DNA from: Chinchilla lanigera
Lineage: Eukaryota; Chordata; Mammalia; Rodentia; Chinchillidae
Reading direction: 5' to 3'
NCBI RefSeq assembly: GCF_000276665.1
Contig: NW_004955502.1
Location: 4,245,010-4,309,009, forward strand
DNA: 64,000 nucleotides
Below the pieces are notes generated by a model. That model ran no database searches, was not told the DNA's origin, and saw only the letters and a list, made by a program, of their open reading frames with translations. The position numbers were made by a program, and so were the translations under genes. Of the stretch, positions 25,396 through 41,789 are shown in pieces (the stretch's first letter is position 1; every line of letters starts with the position of its first letter).

Positions 25396-25654
25396 ATGCA
25401 GCTTTGGTTGATTTTAGAATGTCGGTTTTCTGTCTTTGTCCTTCTTTTGTCAGTCTTGTCATGGTACTACTGAGCTATCCAAATGACACACTGACATTGT
25501 TAGGGCCTCAAATGTGTATCTAAAATTATTTCCTCTTTTCAGTGTCATAATGATAATGTCATGATAGATGATTGATGTCCATGGAGTGTCTTCTGAACTG
25601 TGTGATAAAACTAAGATATATGTTCAATTGAAACTGAGCTATATGTTCTCTTTA

Positions 25655-25810
25655 GGCCTGGCCCAGTGGCATATACCTGTAATCTCAGCACTTGGGAGGC
25701 TGAGGCAGGAGGATCACTGGAAGTTCGAGGCCAGCCTGAGCTACATAGTGAGTTCAAGATTGGCCTGAACTACATAGTGAGACTCTGTCTCAAAAAACAA
25801 AAACAAAATA
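25655..25810 (+). mobile_element. B1-like SINE
   Basis: Sense copy with gtggcatatacctgtaatct, ggaggctgaggcaggaggat, both ctacatagtgag half-repeats and a caaaaaacaaaaac tail. Confidence 0.95.
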
Positions 25811-28725
25811 AGTGTTGTCTTTAGTTGGTGCTGTAACAATATAGCAAAAATGCATTACCTGTTGTTAGCTCCAAGTTTTCTGGTAAAGGGTTTCTATTTA
25901 GACGTGGATGTGTTAGTTTTGCCTTTTTTACTTGATTTGTGAGCATTGACACAAGAATAGAAAAATAATTCATGGATATAACATCAGTAATTAAAAAGAA
26001 AATAGCATATTTTCATGCTTTGAGCTACTGTTGCTTAAATGATATACACTGTTCTCTGTGGGTAAAAGCTGTTAGATGTTGAAGAGTAAGTACAGAGTGT
26101 GAGATTACACAGAATCTTAAAAGTTGGCTTATTTGTCTCAGTAAGGAATGGCTTTTATAACTATATAAATCTGGAATTCATTGGCTTGTACTGTGTTGAA
26201 ATTATTTTTCTTCATTGAACTAGGGCTGTATTCAATAAGCGGGATCTTAAAAATACTCAGTTAATTCTTGAGTCAGATCACCAGATTTAATAATGAAGTT
26301 ATACCTGTTGCTCATTAGAAGCCTAATGTTTGTAAAGAAATTATGTTTATACTTTTTCTATCTTACTTTTAAATATAGTTAAGTGTATGACTAATTAGGC
26401 ATAAAAGGTAAACAGTTAATTTAAAATTGCATATAAAATAACCAATCCAAGTAACCCCAGGGGTGGGGCCTACTGTTCGGAGAAGCGGGTAGGAAGGAAA
26501 TGGGTGGGGCAGGAAGCTGTTCCTGAGACCCTGGGACGTATCCCTGGGTCTCACCTTCGGGGAGGTGTAGGCCTGTAAGACTTAAATGTTTCTCACTTGG
26601 GCAAATGGAAGGTCAAAAATATTATCCTCTCTTTTTCTCCATGTTTGCATGAAAATGGAATAGCCTGAGCAGTGTGATGTAAGGAACCCCTCGTCCAAAT
26701 TCTTAGTCTCATTGGCAGATATTGTACCTTTGAAGGGCTTTATTGAGCTTAATGGACAGCTGTCCCCAAGGAGGCAGCTGATAGCCTGGAGGGAAGAGCT
26801 AGCAGTCATTTCTGTTGGGTGCAGGTTTATAGGGTAACTTTTGTAGGGTTATGATGATGTCCCACAGCCAAGTATTTCAGAGGAAAGTAAGAGGTGGGCA
26901 AGTGATGCAGCAGAGTGCTTTGAACAGCGAAACAATGACATATAGGCCAGGTTTCTTGGAGTCTAGGGAGGAAGCAGAGCAGGAGCAAAAAGACAGGTGA
27001 CCACTACCCAACCCAGAGACACCTCTGCTGCTACCTCCGCTCCTCCCTCCAGAAGGGAACCTGCCAGTCAGCTAGAGGCTCTACTGCCTTCGTACTCTTC
27101 TGTTCCACCTTCAGTGGCGTTAGACAGCAGGGAGGCCCTTGGAAGATGAACTGACTGTGTCATCTGAGTGCAGCAGTGTGGATTTTCTTTGTGGAGATAG
27201 GCAGAACGAAAGACTTGCTTGACAGCATGGACAGGTGTTGAATTGTGTGCCGGACGTGTGCAGTGTGGACCTGCATACAGCACCACTGAGGATCCAGCAC
27301 AAGAATAAGTAATCAAGCTGCATCCCTTCCCAAGGCCCTTGTGCCAAACCCTGATGCGTAAGTTATCACCACAGTACAGGTGTGGGTGGGGAGCGGAGTG
27401 AAGAGGATCCAGAGACGAGAGTGGCCCTGAAGGTTGTGGGGCGCCTGGGCCAGCACTGAGAGGGTCTCTGAGATGGCCTTAAAGGACGGGGTGCTTCTTG
27501 GCACTTCAGGGTATTCTGAGCAGAAGCTGCTGTGTGAATGGTGGCTGGTAAACTGTTCAGTCTACCTATAGGTTAGATTGTATTACATTGTGAAAGATTT
27601 TATAAAAAGGTTATTTAGATGTAGGTTTATTAAAAGCCTTGATCAGACTTCAGTGTGGGTGTTGATAGTTGGTAGGGACCCACTGACTTTTTTTTGAGAT
27701 GGAGAAAGATTTAACTAGTCAGTGTGCTGAGCAGTCTGGCTGACAGAGGAGAGAGGCTGAAGCGACAGACAAATACTAGCATCTGTAGTCGTACAGGAGA
27801 TAGTAAGATTAAGGTGGAACTGCAGAAAGGGGCAGAAAAGAGGCATTTCAGAGATTCAGATGGGGCGAGTGTTGGCTGCTTGCTGCGGGCCTCACAGGCT
27901 TGGAACTGTTGGGAGCAAGGAAGATGAGCGGAGAGGGCTCTGGCATTGCCTCGAGTTTGTGGTTCTCAGGACCGGGGGAGTGTGGTGCTGATAATAGAAA
28001 CCCACGGGCTGAGGAAAGGGCCGGTTTTGTCTGTCGTAGCATGTGGTACTGATGGAGCTCAGGAGATGGGAGGGCGTGGAGAATAGACTGGGAAGGAACT
28101 TTGATGTATCCCTAGAACAGACATCAGAAGGCAAGATATCAACCCCAATTCTGCCTCAATTAGTGTCGCATCAGTGTAGGCTAAGGCATACGTAACCCAC
28201 GCAGGATTGCCGTGTCAGGTGGGAGGGACTGAATGATCTGATTGTCCCAACCTGTTCCACATCTTGTCTTCTGTTTTATCCACAAGACTGTGAGCATCAT
28301 GGATGTAGTGTCTTGTTTGTGTCAGAAGTATACTAAATTAGAGTCCCCTAAAGGAGTACTTTCCCTTTGGATAATACTTGACTTTAGTCAGACTTTATTG
28401 GTGTATACCACCAGTGGTACTCACTAGATGTATTTCCTAGTTGGAAATTCATTGTTTAAAAATACCATAAGTTTTTAAAGAACATAAGTAAACTGGATTT
28501 ATTTTAGGCAAGCACAGTACCATGATATTCCTTCCTCCCCAGCTGGATTTATTTTAAATTAGCCCCTGGGGTTTTACATGTTACCTGGGTTTTGAAAAGA
28601 TGGATTTAAATCTGACCTAATAAGTTGACTTTAAGCTTGGGTCAGAATTATTCCAATTAATACAATATTGGTTATTTAACTTTTTTTCTTTAACTGTTTA
28701 ATGATTTACAAATTTTATGTTTTAG

Positions 28726-28799
28726 GTTCACTAATGTACTTAAATGAAGCCACACTGCTCCATAATATCAAAGTTCGATACAGTAAAGACAGAATTTAT
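28726..28799 (+). CDS. MYO6: MYO6 coding exon 3 (residues 63-87)
   Basis: Seventy-four bases: two bases completing Cys63, then 24 codons [18 protein letters not shown] to DRIY. This is the conserved start of the motor core; most myosins have a similar L-N-E-x-x-L-L-x-N-x-x-x-R-Y stretch. The acceptor is TATGTTTTAG ending at 28725, and the donor is GTAAGT starting at 28800. Phase 1 in, phase 0 out. Confidence 0.97.
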
Positions 28800-31100
28800 G
28801 TAAGTATTTTAGTTAAGCTCGGGTATTTTAGCTATGGCCTACATTTTTGTGGGGGTCATTATTTTGCATGACTCTTTGGCTTCGTCAGGTGTGACGTTTT
28901 TCTACCAGGAAGTGCTGCTAACCTGAGCCTGTGCAGTAGAGGGAACTCCAGGAAGGCCGGGCTCCTAGTGTATTGCTCCACCTCCAGGCTCAGGGTCCGC
29001 CTGGCACACAGCGGGCACTTCCTGTGTGGAGTGAACAGTGAGAGCATCACTTGCTGTCTTTCAGACTTAAAATGTCAAAGTCAAATGTTTACAAAAACAA
29101 TTATTTTGGATTTTGATTCTTGTCTTTTGGTATATGTCTATAGATCTGATTAATTAGTTTCACTTTTCCCTTTGTTCTGTAGAGAATTAAAGGCAGCCTG
29201 TAAGGAGTACATAGTAAGGTCAGAAATTTGAATGAGGAAAAGGTAAATTAGAATAGAAAGCAGTATCTCAGGAAATACCAAGAACATAAAAATGCTGATT
29301 GTGAAGCCTAAATTGTTACTTCACTACTATGTTGTAATTACAATTATTCATTGGGCCCCTCTGAGATTTTATGTTCTAATATCTGCTAGTCTAGATTCTT
29401 TTGTTGGCTGGAGATAGATTACCTCACTGTGGTTCTCCTGCTAGAAAGATGGGACTCTTCATTATTTTTGAAAGAAGAAAACACATGGCTTCTTTGACGC
29501 TTACTAGATCAAATGACAGTCTTCATCTTTTATATCACTATCAGTTTGCCTAATTGTACTTACTTAATTCTGACTAAATTACATCTAGTCTTTGCCATCT
29601 GTCCAAGTAGTGGCAGCTGGGAAATGGAACTAATGTAGTGAATTCTAAGAGTTTACCTGTGGTTTATACAGCATGTCTTCTGATTATGCACATAGATTTT
29701 ACTTTCCTCTCTGAGGTTTTTTCAAAATCTAAATACAGAATATAGTTAGTTTTAAATATTAATATTCTTGAGTACAAGTATGTTTAGAAGTAAAATTACA
29801 CTGAACAGAATCTAATGTATGCTGAATGCCATTTTTAGATAATGCAGTGATACAAAAAATTGTTAAGGCAACAAAAAATTTGTTTAACGTACAATAAATC
29901 AATGAAAGATAATTCAGAAATAACTGTGAGGTATCATCTTTGAGTCAAAGTACGACATTTGTGTTTTCAGGTCATTGGTATTTCCCCCCAGCCAATTATG
30001 TCCTTTAGGTATAGCTATTAAATATCAGCAAATATAAGTACTATTATTACTATAACATAGGAAGGAGGAAGTTACTATAATTAATAACTGAAGGAAGTAA
30101 TTTAGAGTAATGGTTTAAATTTGATACTTTATGTTTTTTACCAATCAAGAGATATCACTATTCTCTTTTAGATTTTGGTGAAATAATAGCCCACATTTAA
30201 CATTTTTATGGTTTCTAAAATCCCTGATCCTTTCCTTTTGTCTCCCCGGGAAAATTATGATCTAGAATTTCTTGTTTTTTACTTTATTCCAAGAAACATC
30301 TTTGGGAACATTCTCTACATTCTAGATTAGTAGCCTAATGAGAGTCCTGGGTTTCCACAGAATTTCTTGTCCACAACTGGAAGCAACAAAGACAAAAATA
30401 GGGCCCTTTGTGCTCTAGTTTTGCCAGTCTTACTAAACCACGACTCTCCCCTAAGCAGGAATTTTATAAATCCTGCTGGTGCGTTTTTCTGATCTTTGAA
30501 AGCCACAGTTAAGATCCAAATTTAAAGCAAGCTTGAGCTGATCATTGATGTTTAGCCCATCACTCTTCCAGTCAGTGGTCAGCATGTGCTGTTTCTCAGA
30601 ACTCTTAGACCAGGTGGTCATTTAGTGCCAAACCTCTCTTGGGCATTCACTGTTGGGTGAATGAGGCAGCCTATGAGAAGACCCACATCACCAAATTCGG
30701 CTGTAGGAATCAAAGGAGGGGAGTAGATTTTGTAAGTGCAATCAGCAGAAGCCTGGTTGAGGTACAGGCCTTTAGAAGCTCAGATTTCCAATGAGGGTGA
30801 CTTGGTGGTGACATCAGGTACCTGAGGGAGTGTTTGGGAGGGGTTTGTTTTCTTTGAGGCACAGGGAGTTGGAAGAGAGAATCTTACCTTCAGACGTTCT
30901 GAGTTTGGGATGACTGCAACATGAGAGGGTAAAAAGACTTACCCAGTCGGAGAAGTAATGGGTCTTGTGGAGAATACTAGTGCCGATATTGGAATCCTCG
31001 ATGTCTAGAGACTTGAAAGGACCTTTTGCCTTTTAGCCTTGCTCAGCTTTAAATGGTAATAGTAACTGGAAAAATTTTATGTTTATGCCTTTCCTTTTAG
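28800..31100 (+). other. MYO6: MYO6 intron between coding exons 3 and 4
   Basis: 2301 bases, phase 0. No SINE, L1 or open frame of note is recognisable, which makes it the most repeat-poor of the longer introns in the window. Confidence 0.85.
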
Positions 31101-31230
31101 ACGTATGTTGCCAACATTCTGATTGCAGTGAACCCGTACTTTGATATACCTAAAATATATTCTTCAGATGCAATAAAGTCATACCAAGGAAAATCTCTTG
31201 GAACAATGCCGCCTCATGTCTTTGCAATTG
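31101..31230 (+). CDS. MYO6: MYO6 coding exon 4 (residues 88-131)
   Basis: One hundred and thirty bases: 43 codons [20 protein letters not shown] to PPHVFAI, plus the first base of Ala131. It carries the ILIAVNPY element that opens the purine-binding loop of the myosin nucleotide pocket, and the helix leading to the P-loop exon. The acceptor CCTTTTAG ends at 31100. The donor is GTAAGG at 31231. Phase 0 in, phase 1 out. Confidence 0.97.
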
Positions 31231-34775
<3,545 letters not shown>

Positions 34776-34831
34776 ATACCTGACTGAGTCCTATGGAACA
34801 GGTCAAGATATTGATGACAGGATTGTTGAAG
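34776..34831 (+). CDS. MYO6: MYO6 coding exon 6 (residues 166-185)
   Basis: A short 56-base exon: last base of Arg166, 18 codons YLTESYGTGQ to DDRIVE, and the first base of Ala185. It lies just after the P-loop helix, in the position of loop 1 of other myosins. The acceptor TTTAAACAG ends at 34775. The donor is GTATTG at 34832, weaker than the GTAAGT/GTGAGT sites of most neighbours. Phase 2 in, phase 1 out, so skipping it would shift the frame. Confidence 0.96.
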
Positions 34832-35223
34832 GTATTGTTTACTTTTATTTTCCTTCATTTCGTATGTGTTGAAATTAATGTACAAGAATTTTTTCAGTGA
34901 TCTGGACAGTTCTTCTTCTAGAGTACATAGGCTCTCCCCTCTCTGGTAAGTCTTTGCTCAGGTGTCATCTTCCTTACTGCTTCTCATTGCTCCCCGTGGC
35001 CCACTGTACACAAGTACTGGAAGGCAGGGATGTCTACAGTGCCTAATGCATACTATAAACATCCACTGATCATGATACCATTAGCATACCTCACAGAATG
35101 AGAGAAAATATTTGTAACATTTATTTAGAACCAGAAGAGACCTAGAATAGCAAAAGTAATTGTGGGCAACAAAGGCAAGGCAGGAGGCATTGCAATCCCT
35201 GACTTGAAATTATGTACTACAAG

Positions 35224-35388
35224 CTGGCGTGGTGGCATGTGCCTGTAATCCCAGCACTTGGAAGGCTGAGGCACGAAGATCGTTGTGAGTTCGAGGCTAG
35301 CCTGGGCTACATAGTGAATTCAAGACCAGTCTGAACTGCACAGTGAGACCCTGTCTCAAAATGACAAAAGAAAGAAAGAAAGGAAGAA
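35224..35388 (+). mobile_element. B1-like SINE nested in L1
   Basis: Sense copy from gcgtggtggcatgtgcctgt to the ccctgtctcaaaatgac end with a gaaagaaagaaagg tail. Confidence 0.95.
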
Positions 35389-36138
35389 ATTATACTGCAA
35401 AACTACTGTGGTAAAATCAGCATGGTAGTGACAAAAAAACAGACCTGAGGATCAGTGGAACAGATTAGAAGATTCAGACACAGCTACAAACATGCTCAGC
35501 CACCTTATCTTTCACAAAGGGGGCAAACATGTTCATAGGAAGAAAGACAGCCTCTTTGATAAATGGTGCTAGAAAAACTGGTTTTCCACATGTCAAATAT
35601 TAAAACTAGACCCATGTCTATCACCATGCACTAAAGTCAAAATGGATCAAAGATCTAAATATTAAAACAGAAACAATCTCCTGGAAGAGAGAGTAGGTAG
35701 AAATCTTGAAGACATAGGGGTAGGCAGAGAGTTCATGAACAAAACCTAAACTGCACAGGAAATACTTCAGAGTACCAACAACTGGGACCTCATCTTATTA
35801 AAAAGCTTTTGCACATCAAAAAAAATTAACAGAGTGAAAAGACAAACCACAGATTGGGAAAGAATTTTAGCCAGTTGTCCCTCAGATAAAGGATTTCTAT
35901 CTAGAACGTATAAAGAATTGAAAAAAATCAGACCCCACCCCCCAGATTCAAAGACCCAATCCAAAAATGGGCATCTGAGAGGAATACACACTTCTCAGAT
36001 GAAATATAAATGGCAAACAAATATATGAAAAAATGTTCAACATTACTGGTCATTCAAGAGATGCAAATTAAAATAGCACTGAAATTTCATCTCACTCCGG
36101 AAAGAAAGGCTATCATCAAATCAACCAATAACAAATGC

Positions 36139-36222
36139 TGGCCGGGGATATAGCTCAGTGGCATAAGCACCTGCCTGGCAAGTACAAGGTCCTGAGCTCA
36201 CTTGCTGGTACCAAAAAAAAAT
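36139..36222 (+). mobile_element. ID SINE nested in L1
   Basis: Gccggggatatagctcagtg through tacaaggtcctgagctca to an A9 tail, inside the L1 segment that normally reads on without it. Confidence 0.92.
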
Positions 36223-37557
36223 ACTGAAGGGGCTGGGTGATAAAGGAACCCTTCTCCACTGTTGGTGGGAGTGTAGACTGGTACAACCACTGTGGAAATC
36301 AGTATGGAGATTACTCAAAAAGCAAGGATTAGAGGTCCCATTCAACCCAGCTATTTCCCTTCTGGGTATTTTCCCAGAAGAATTAAAAACATCATACCAC
36401 AATGGTATATGTGCACCCATGTTTATAGCAGCACAATTTGTCATAGCTAAATCCTGGAAACAACCCAGATGCCCATCAACAAAGGAATGGGTAAAAAAAA
36501 TGTGGTATTTTTATATAGTGGATTACTGCTCAGCCATAAAGAATGATAAACTTGAGACTTTTATAGGTAAATGGATGTACTTTGAGATCACACTCATTAG
36601 TGAAATAAATCAGAGTCACATGTATAAACTTTGTATTGCTTCCCTGATATGATAAGGTCTAAAATGTATAATACATACTGTGAAATGGGGAAAAATTGTT
36701 AAAAAGGGAAAAGAAACTAGGATGAGGGAAAGCCTAAAGGAAAGAAGAGAAAAAAATGCAAGTTAGTTATACTATTAGCATCTCTTAGTTCATAGAAAAG
36801 GCAGGTTTGCACTTTCATTGATTGGAGAGTTTTTTATGCCCATATCTTGTACTCTGAGTAACTACTTTAAAGATAATAATATGCAATGTATTAACTGTTG
36901 TTATTCTCCTATTATCTTGTTAAGAGATTTTCTTTTACTTTTTTTTCATAAAATAAAAAAAAATCCACTGAGTAAATGGAAGGAAGACAAGAACCTCTTC
37001 CTGTTGTTTTTTTTGGGCCTTATGTTTCTGTAAAGAAGGAAGGAGGAAGCAGAATTATTTGGTGTTAAGGTTCTGTTTTTGGGAAAACTGTTTCAGTTCA
37101 AGTGTTCCGTGGCAGGCAGGAGGGTGAGCTGATTTCCTTAAGCTGTCCTTGTTTGCAGACCCCTTAGAGAGCTCCTTGCACCTTGGTTTGGAGACAGCTG
37201 GACGCGGCCATCATCACCCTGAGTCAGCTGTCCTGGCTGCTCCCCTCTTTCATGTGCTTGCCGCTGTCCACTCCCTTGTGGAAGTGGGATGAGTGCTTTC
37301 CATCTTCTATCGGCTCCATACTGCTCTCATGAGCGTGCTCCAGAACCCTGGCTGGCCCTGCGCCGCACTCCCCGGCCTAGCTCTTGCCCCTTCTCATCTG
37401 GTCTGAGTCTGCGTTCCTCTGTGACTTCATGCTTTAGTCCTGTTGGTCTCTGACAGGTCCTGGAAGTGCTTTAGGCGTCTCTGTTTACTCTTTCTCTTCT
37501 CCCTTTCTCTAGTGCCCCCCGTGACATACTCAGATTCACCCTTGAAGATTGAGTAAG

Positions 37558-37640
37558 GGCCGGGGATTCAGCTCAGGGGTGCAGCGCCTGTCTGGCAAGC
37601 GCAAGATCCTGAGTTTGAATTCTTATACAAAAGAAAAATA
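37558..37640 (+). mobile_element. ID SINE
   Basis: Ggccggggattcagctcagg, gcgcctgtctggcaagcgca, then an A-rich end. Confidence 0.92.
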
Positions 37641-38030
37641 ATCATTGAATAAATAAAACAATGGGTTAATTCAATAAAAGACTAATTAGTTTTCTGATTT
37701 ATTTACTTGAAAATTAGACATAAGCCTGGTCTTTTCTGTGGTAATGTGCCGTGTACTGTGTAGTGTATGTGAGAAGTTGGAGAGGGCTATTCTGAGTGTT
37801 TCTGCAGCCTTGTAGATGTAACTGTGTGGCTGCAGGATGGGTTGACGCATTTGTAATGAAAATCTATTTGTTGTTTGGGGACTGTGTTTATTATTAATAG
37901 CGTGAGTACACGTGGTTGTCTGATGGAGCATTTCTTAGCCTATTTTGAGATGTTTTACATGCATTAAATTTTACTTAAATTATTTTGTAGGTCATTAGTA
38001 AGGGAGTTTGGGAGGCCTGTGACTGAGTCT

Positions 38031-38187
38031 TTTTTTGTGTGTGTGTATTTTTGAGACAGGGTCTCACTATGCAGTTCAGGCTGGCCTTGAGCTCACTTTA
38101 TAGCCTAGGCTGGTCTCGAACTCACAACGATCCTCCTGTCTCCGCTTCCTGAGTGCTGGGATTACAGGCATGCGCCACCACGCCTGG
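38031..38187 (-). mobile_element. B1-like SINE with target duplication
   Basis: Between ctgagtct at 38023-38030 and 38188-38195; tail contains a GT run. Confidence 0.94.
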
Positions 38188-38742
38188 CTGAGTCTCTTTT
38201 CTGTCACCAGTCAGCCATCAAGCCCTTGAGAGTTAAGTTACCTTATAGGTCCCAGTTTCCTTGCCCACCTGAAAAGTAAGGGATGTATCATAACATTTTT
38301 TTGTAGTTTTAATCCTTTTTAAATTATTGTGGCAAATGAAGTGACCAAGAAGTGATCTTTAAAAGGGTTTGTGGAGACCAGTTGAGCTTTCTTCCATGGA
38401 TAGAATCAGGAAAATGGACTTTAAAAGGCATTGCAGGAACTACTCTGAGGATATATGGAGCAGTTGAGGTTGGTGCAGAGGAAGATGTTAGATTACTGCT
38501 GATGCCGGTTTGGAGTGGAGGCTTCGATGGGTGTAAGTGTAGGTTCTGGTAACTTGTGTTTAGTCAGTTAAAACTGAGAACCTTTCTTAATTCTATAGCC
38601 TCTTAAGTTGTTAAACTGAATTGGATGTGTATATAAAAATGTTTAATCTGGAGGTTATAACAACATAAAAATGTTAGAAAAGTAAGTTAAATACTAACTT
38701 TCTTGCCTGTATTTTTGCTATTTTATATGCTATAATCAGTAG

Positions 38743-38899
38743 TCTTTTTTTTTTGTCTTTTTGAGACAGGGTCTGGCTATGCAGTTCAGGCTGGCTTTGA
38801 GCTCACTTTGTAGCCCAGGCTGGTCTTGAATTTGCAACAGTCCTCCTGCCTCAGCCTCCTGAGTGCTGGGATTACAGGCATGCGCCACCACACCCGCTC
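38743..38899 (-). mobile_element. B1-like SINE with target duplication
   Basis: Between taatcagtag at 38733-38742 and 38900-38909; well preserved antisense copy. Confidence 0.95.
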
Positions 38900-39161
38900 T
38901 AATCAGTAGCCTAGGGTTGATGTACTTGTTATAACTGTGAATGTCATAGTGAGTAATTTTAAAAACTGAATTCTAAGTTCTTTAATCTAGTGACTTTTAG
39001 AAATTTAGTCTTTCCTATAACATTTACCTTTTCTTTTCGTATATTTTGTGTAATTTTTCTATCTCTTGTGCTTGAGTAGTATCTGAACATAGTGAGTGGG
39101 TAATCATTAAGTGCTTGTAGAATTTTAGATTACATAATTCCTCTACATTAATACTTTCAAG

Positions 39162-39255
39162 TGGGGCTGGGGATATAGCTCAGTGGCATAAGCGCCTGCC
39201 TGGCAAGTGCAAGGTCATGAGTTCAATCCCCGGTACTGCCAAAAAAAAAAAAATT
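39162..39255 (+). mobile_element. ID SINE, about 120 bases before switch I exon
   Basis: Near-consensus sense copy ggggctggggatatagctca to ccccggtactgcc with a poly(A) then poly(T) junction; short target duplication tttcaag on both sides. Confidence 0.95.
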
Positions 39256-39374
39256 TTTTTTTCAAGAATATTTATTGTAGTATTTTTTATAAGGAGAGAT
39301 ACTATACATATAAATTTTGTAGTTTTCTTTCATGTTCATTTATTGATGAGATATTTTCATTTCTCTCTTAATAG

Positions 39375-39472
39375 CTAATCCACTTTTAGAGGCGTTTGGA
39401 AATGCAAAGACTGTTCGCAACAATAATAGCAGTCGATTTGGAAAATTTGTGGAAATACATTTCAATGAAAAG
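39375..39472 (+). CDS. MYO6: MYO6 coding exon 7, switch I (residues 185-217)
   Basis: Ninety-eight bases: two bases finishing Ala185, then 32 codons [15 protein letters not shown] to HFNEK. It holds switch [10 protein letters not shown] at residues 200-208, which coordinates ATP-Mg and closes over the nucleotide during hydrolysis. [12 protein letters not shown] is nearly invariant among myosins, and all key residues are present. Acceptor TCTTAATAG ends at 39374; donor GTAAGT starts at 39473. Phase 1 in, phase 0 out. Confidence 0.98.
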
Positions 39473-40169
39473 GTAAGTGGAAGTGAGCTTGGGGGTGATA
39501 TGTTTGGGTAGTGATAATGGAAAATGTAAGCATCTTGTGAGAATCTGGGCTATACTTACGCTACATTCCTTGAATTGTTTTTGATTACTTTTGATAGGAG
39601 AACGAATGTATTCACTATGACTATCCAAAGCTCTTTTGTTTATAACCCAAATCTTGGATCTGACAGCATCATGGAGTACAAATTGATATCTGTTCTATTC
39701 TTTCTTTTTTCTGATGTTGTTGTCTTCATCAACGTGCTAGTTATTGTATATGTTTAAAGCGCACACTGTGATACTTCACCAGTGTGTACCAATGAAGTCA
39801 GAGTAATCAGTGCTTTCCTCCTGTCAGTCCTTTGATGCCGCTGAACTCTTTTCTTCTACTCTTCATAAACTAGTTCTTCACAGCTGTAGAGTGGCCCATT
39901 GTGGGCACTTACACTGAGGCACACTGTGCGCGCACTTCTGATTCTGTAGAGGCTTGAAACTTAGAAGGACCTGTGTAGAGACCGAATGAGGATGTCCAAA
40001 GTGAAGGGTGGCCTTTACAAATAGACTAAACTGACGCTTTTTCCTCTGTTTGATGAGTATTATAACCTCTTTGATAGATACTTATTAGAAAAGATAAATA
40101 ATTTCATATTGTTGTGTTCTGCATTAAGACTAAACGGAGAATGTTTTCTTTTCCTGTTTTGTTTTCTAG
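39473..40169 (+). other. MYO6: MYO6 intron between coding exons 7 and 8
   Basis: 697 bases, phase 0, free of recognisable repeats. Confidence 0.9.
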
Positions 40170-40364
<195 letters not shown>

Positions 40365-40864
40365 TGAGTTGCCTTCATTCCTAAAACTTAATGTACTTTT
40401 AATGTAGCAGGTTCGGAAATGTAGGTGTGTGTGGTGATAACGTACATTACCTCCAGTCCAGCTGGCCCTCCGTGTCTCTGTGCCTTCCACCTCTGTGTGT
40501 TGAAAGTGTTTGCTGGGAGGGAAAGGGGAGGGGGGAAGTTATGTCTTTTCTCAATCTTCACAGTTTTCCTTTGTCACCATTCCCTAAAGAAGAAATACAA
40601 CAGCTGTTTACTTAGCAATAACATTTTACTAAGTGTTGTAAGTAATCCAGAGATGCTTTATAGTGCATCAGAAGGTATGTGCAATTATATACCAAGACTG
40701 CCATTTTATGTAAAGCACTTGGCATCTGGGGATTTTGATATCCGGTATGCACTGGAGGTCAAGGAGTCACTCCCCTTGAATGCTGACAGGTGACTGTATG
40801 ATGTGCTGGAATGATTGCTGTACCAAAGAGCTCACTGTTGAGGTTTATTTGAGTTATAATGTGA

Positions 40865-40990
40865 GTAGTTGAGCGTCTCTCATCCAAAAATCTCAAATCT
40901 AAGCCATTTCAAGATCTACAGTTTTGAATTTTGGGACTAGGGAGTCTCAACTAGAAATCTATGCAAATACTCCAAAGTTAAGAAACTGTA
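40865..40990 (+). repeat. Possible ancient interspersed repeat
   Basis: Gttgagcgtctctcatccaa, aaatctcaaatct and tgaattttgggactaggg resemble the head of the repeat also seen at 46.1-46.4 kb. Family not known to me with certainty. Confidence 0.35.
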
Positions 40991-41100
40991 AAATCTGACA
41001 CACTTGTTTGAAGTAGTTCAGGTAAAGATCACTAACCTGTATAGTGCTGTGTGAGCAAGTGTGTAACGCAGTACCTTAAAGGATAGATGTTAAGCTCCAG

Positions 41101-41217
41101 ATTATTATTATTTTTTTTTGTTGTTTTTTTGGTTTTTCTCCGGTACCAGGAACCGAACTCACGACCTTGCGCTTGCCAGGCAAGCGCTTTTGTCGCTGAG
41201 CTAAATCCCCAGCCCCA
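41101..41217 (-). mobile_element. ID SINE
   Basis: Antisense copy with mixed T/G tail, ctccggtaccaggaaccgaa, gcgcttgccaggcaagcgct and aaatccccagcccc. Confidence 0.95.
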
Positions 41218-41359
41218 AGCCCCATATTAATTTAAACTTGTTCAGAAATTTATAATAATTCAGTAATACTAGCTTTAAAGTTACCCTTGACTTACCTGTA
41301 AAAAATAGATTTGGTCACTGAATTAATATTAATAAAGGACATATGGTTATATGCCATAA

Positions 41360-41480
41360 CTCACTTAAATAACACATATTTATTGCCTGCCCATTAGATG
41401 TCAGGCATTGTGCCAAGATTGAAAAGATAAATAAGGCACGGTCCCTGTTCCTGAGTGCTTGGAATGTTGTGAGAATTGCA
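41360..41480 (-). repeat. L2/MIR-like remnant
   Basis: Tttattgcctgcccattaga, tgtcaggcattgtgccaaga, ataaggcacggtccctg fit the reverse strand of an L2-type 3' end. Confidence 0.5.
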
Positions 41481-41789
41481 CACTGAAGTCCCCTTGATCT
41501 GTTTAATAAGAAAGAGGCACACGTAGAATACTTTCGCAGCCTAGGGATGCTGAAAAGCTTACTGGAAGAATGGATTATTTGCTCAGAGTTCTGAACGATT
41601 TTCAAGTGTTCACAAGGTGAGCAAAGATGCAAAAGGCATTCCTGGTAGATGCCGAACAGATGAACAAGGAAGGGCAAGAGACACAGTAAAGAGTAAGGTG
41701 GGAAGTAGTGGGAGGGAGGCCGGGAGGCTCTGCAGTGCTTAGGTGCGAAGACGGACACCAGATCTGTGCTTGTCTTTGACTTTAGTATG

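Larger units (their letters stand above)
35095..36963 (+). mobile_element. L1, 5'-truncated, sense orientation
   Basis: 3' half of ORF2 followed by a 3' UTR and an A-rich end at about 36950. Readable ORF2 pieces include the region of [21 protein letters not shown] at 35834-36028 and the C-terminal MWYFYIVDYCSAIKN, ending at 36652. Interrupted by a B1-like SINE and an ID. Its 3' UTR differs from those of the antisense L1s at 1.2 and 41.8 kb. Confidence 0.92.
34832..39374 (+). other. MYO6: MYO6 intron between coding exons 6 and 7
   Basis: 4543 bases, phase 1. It carries the sense-strand L1 at 35.1-36.96 kb with two SINEs nested in it, then an ID, two B1-like SINEs and another ID close to the switch I exon. 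The stretch 37.02-37.55 kb has nothing I recognise. Confidence 0.9.
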
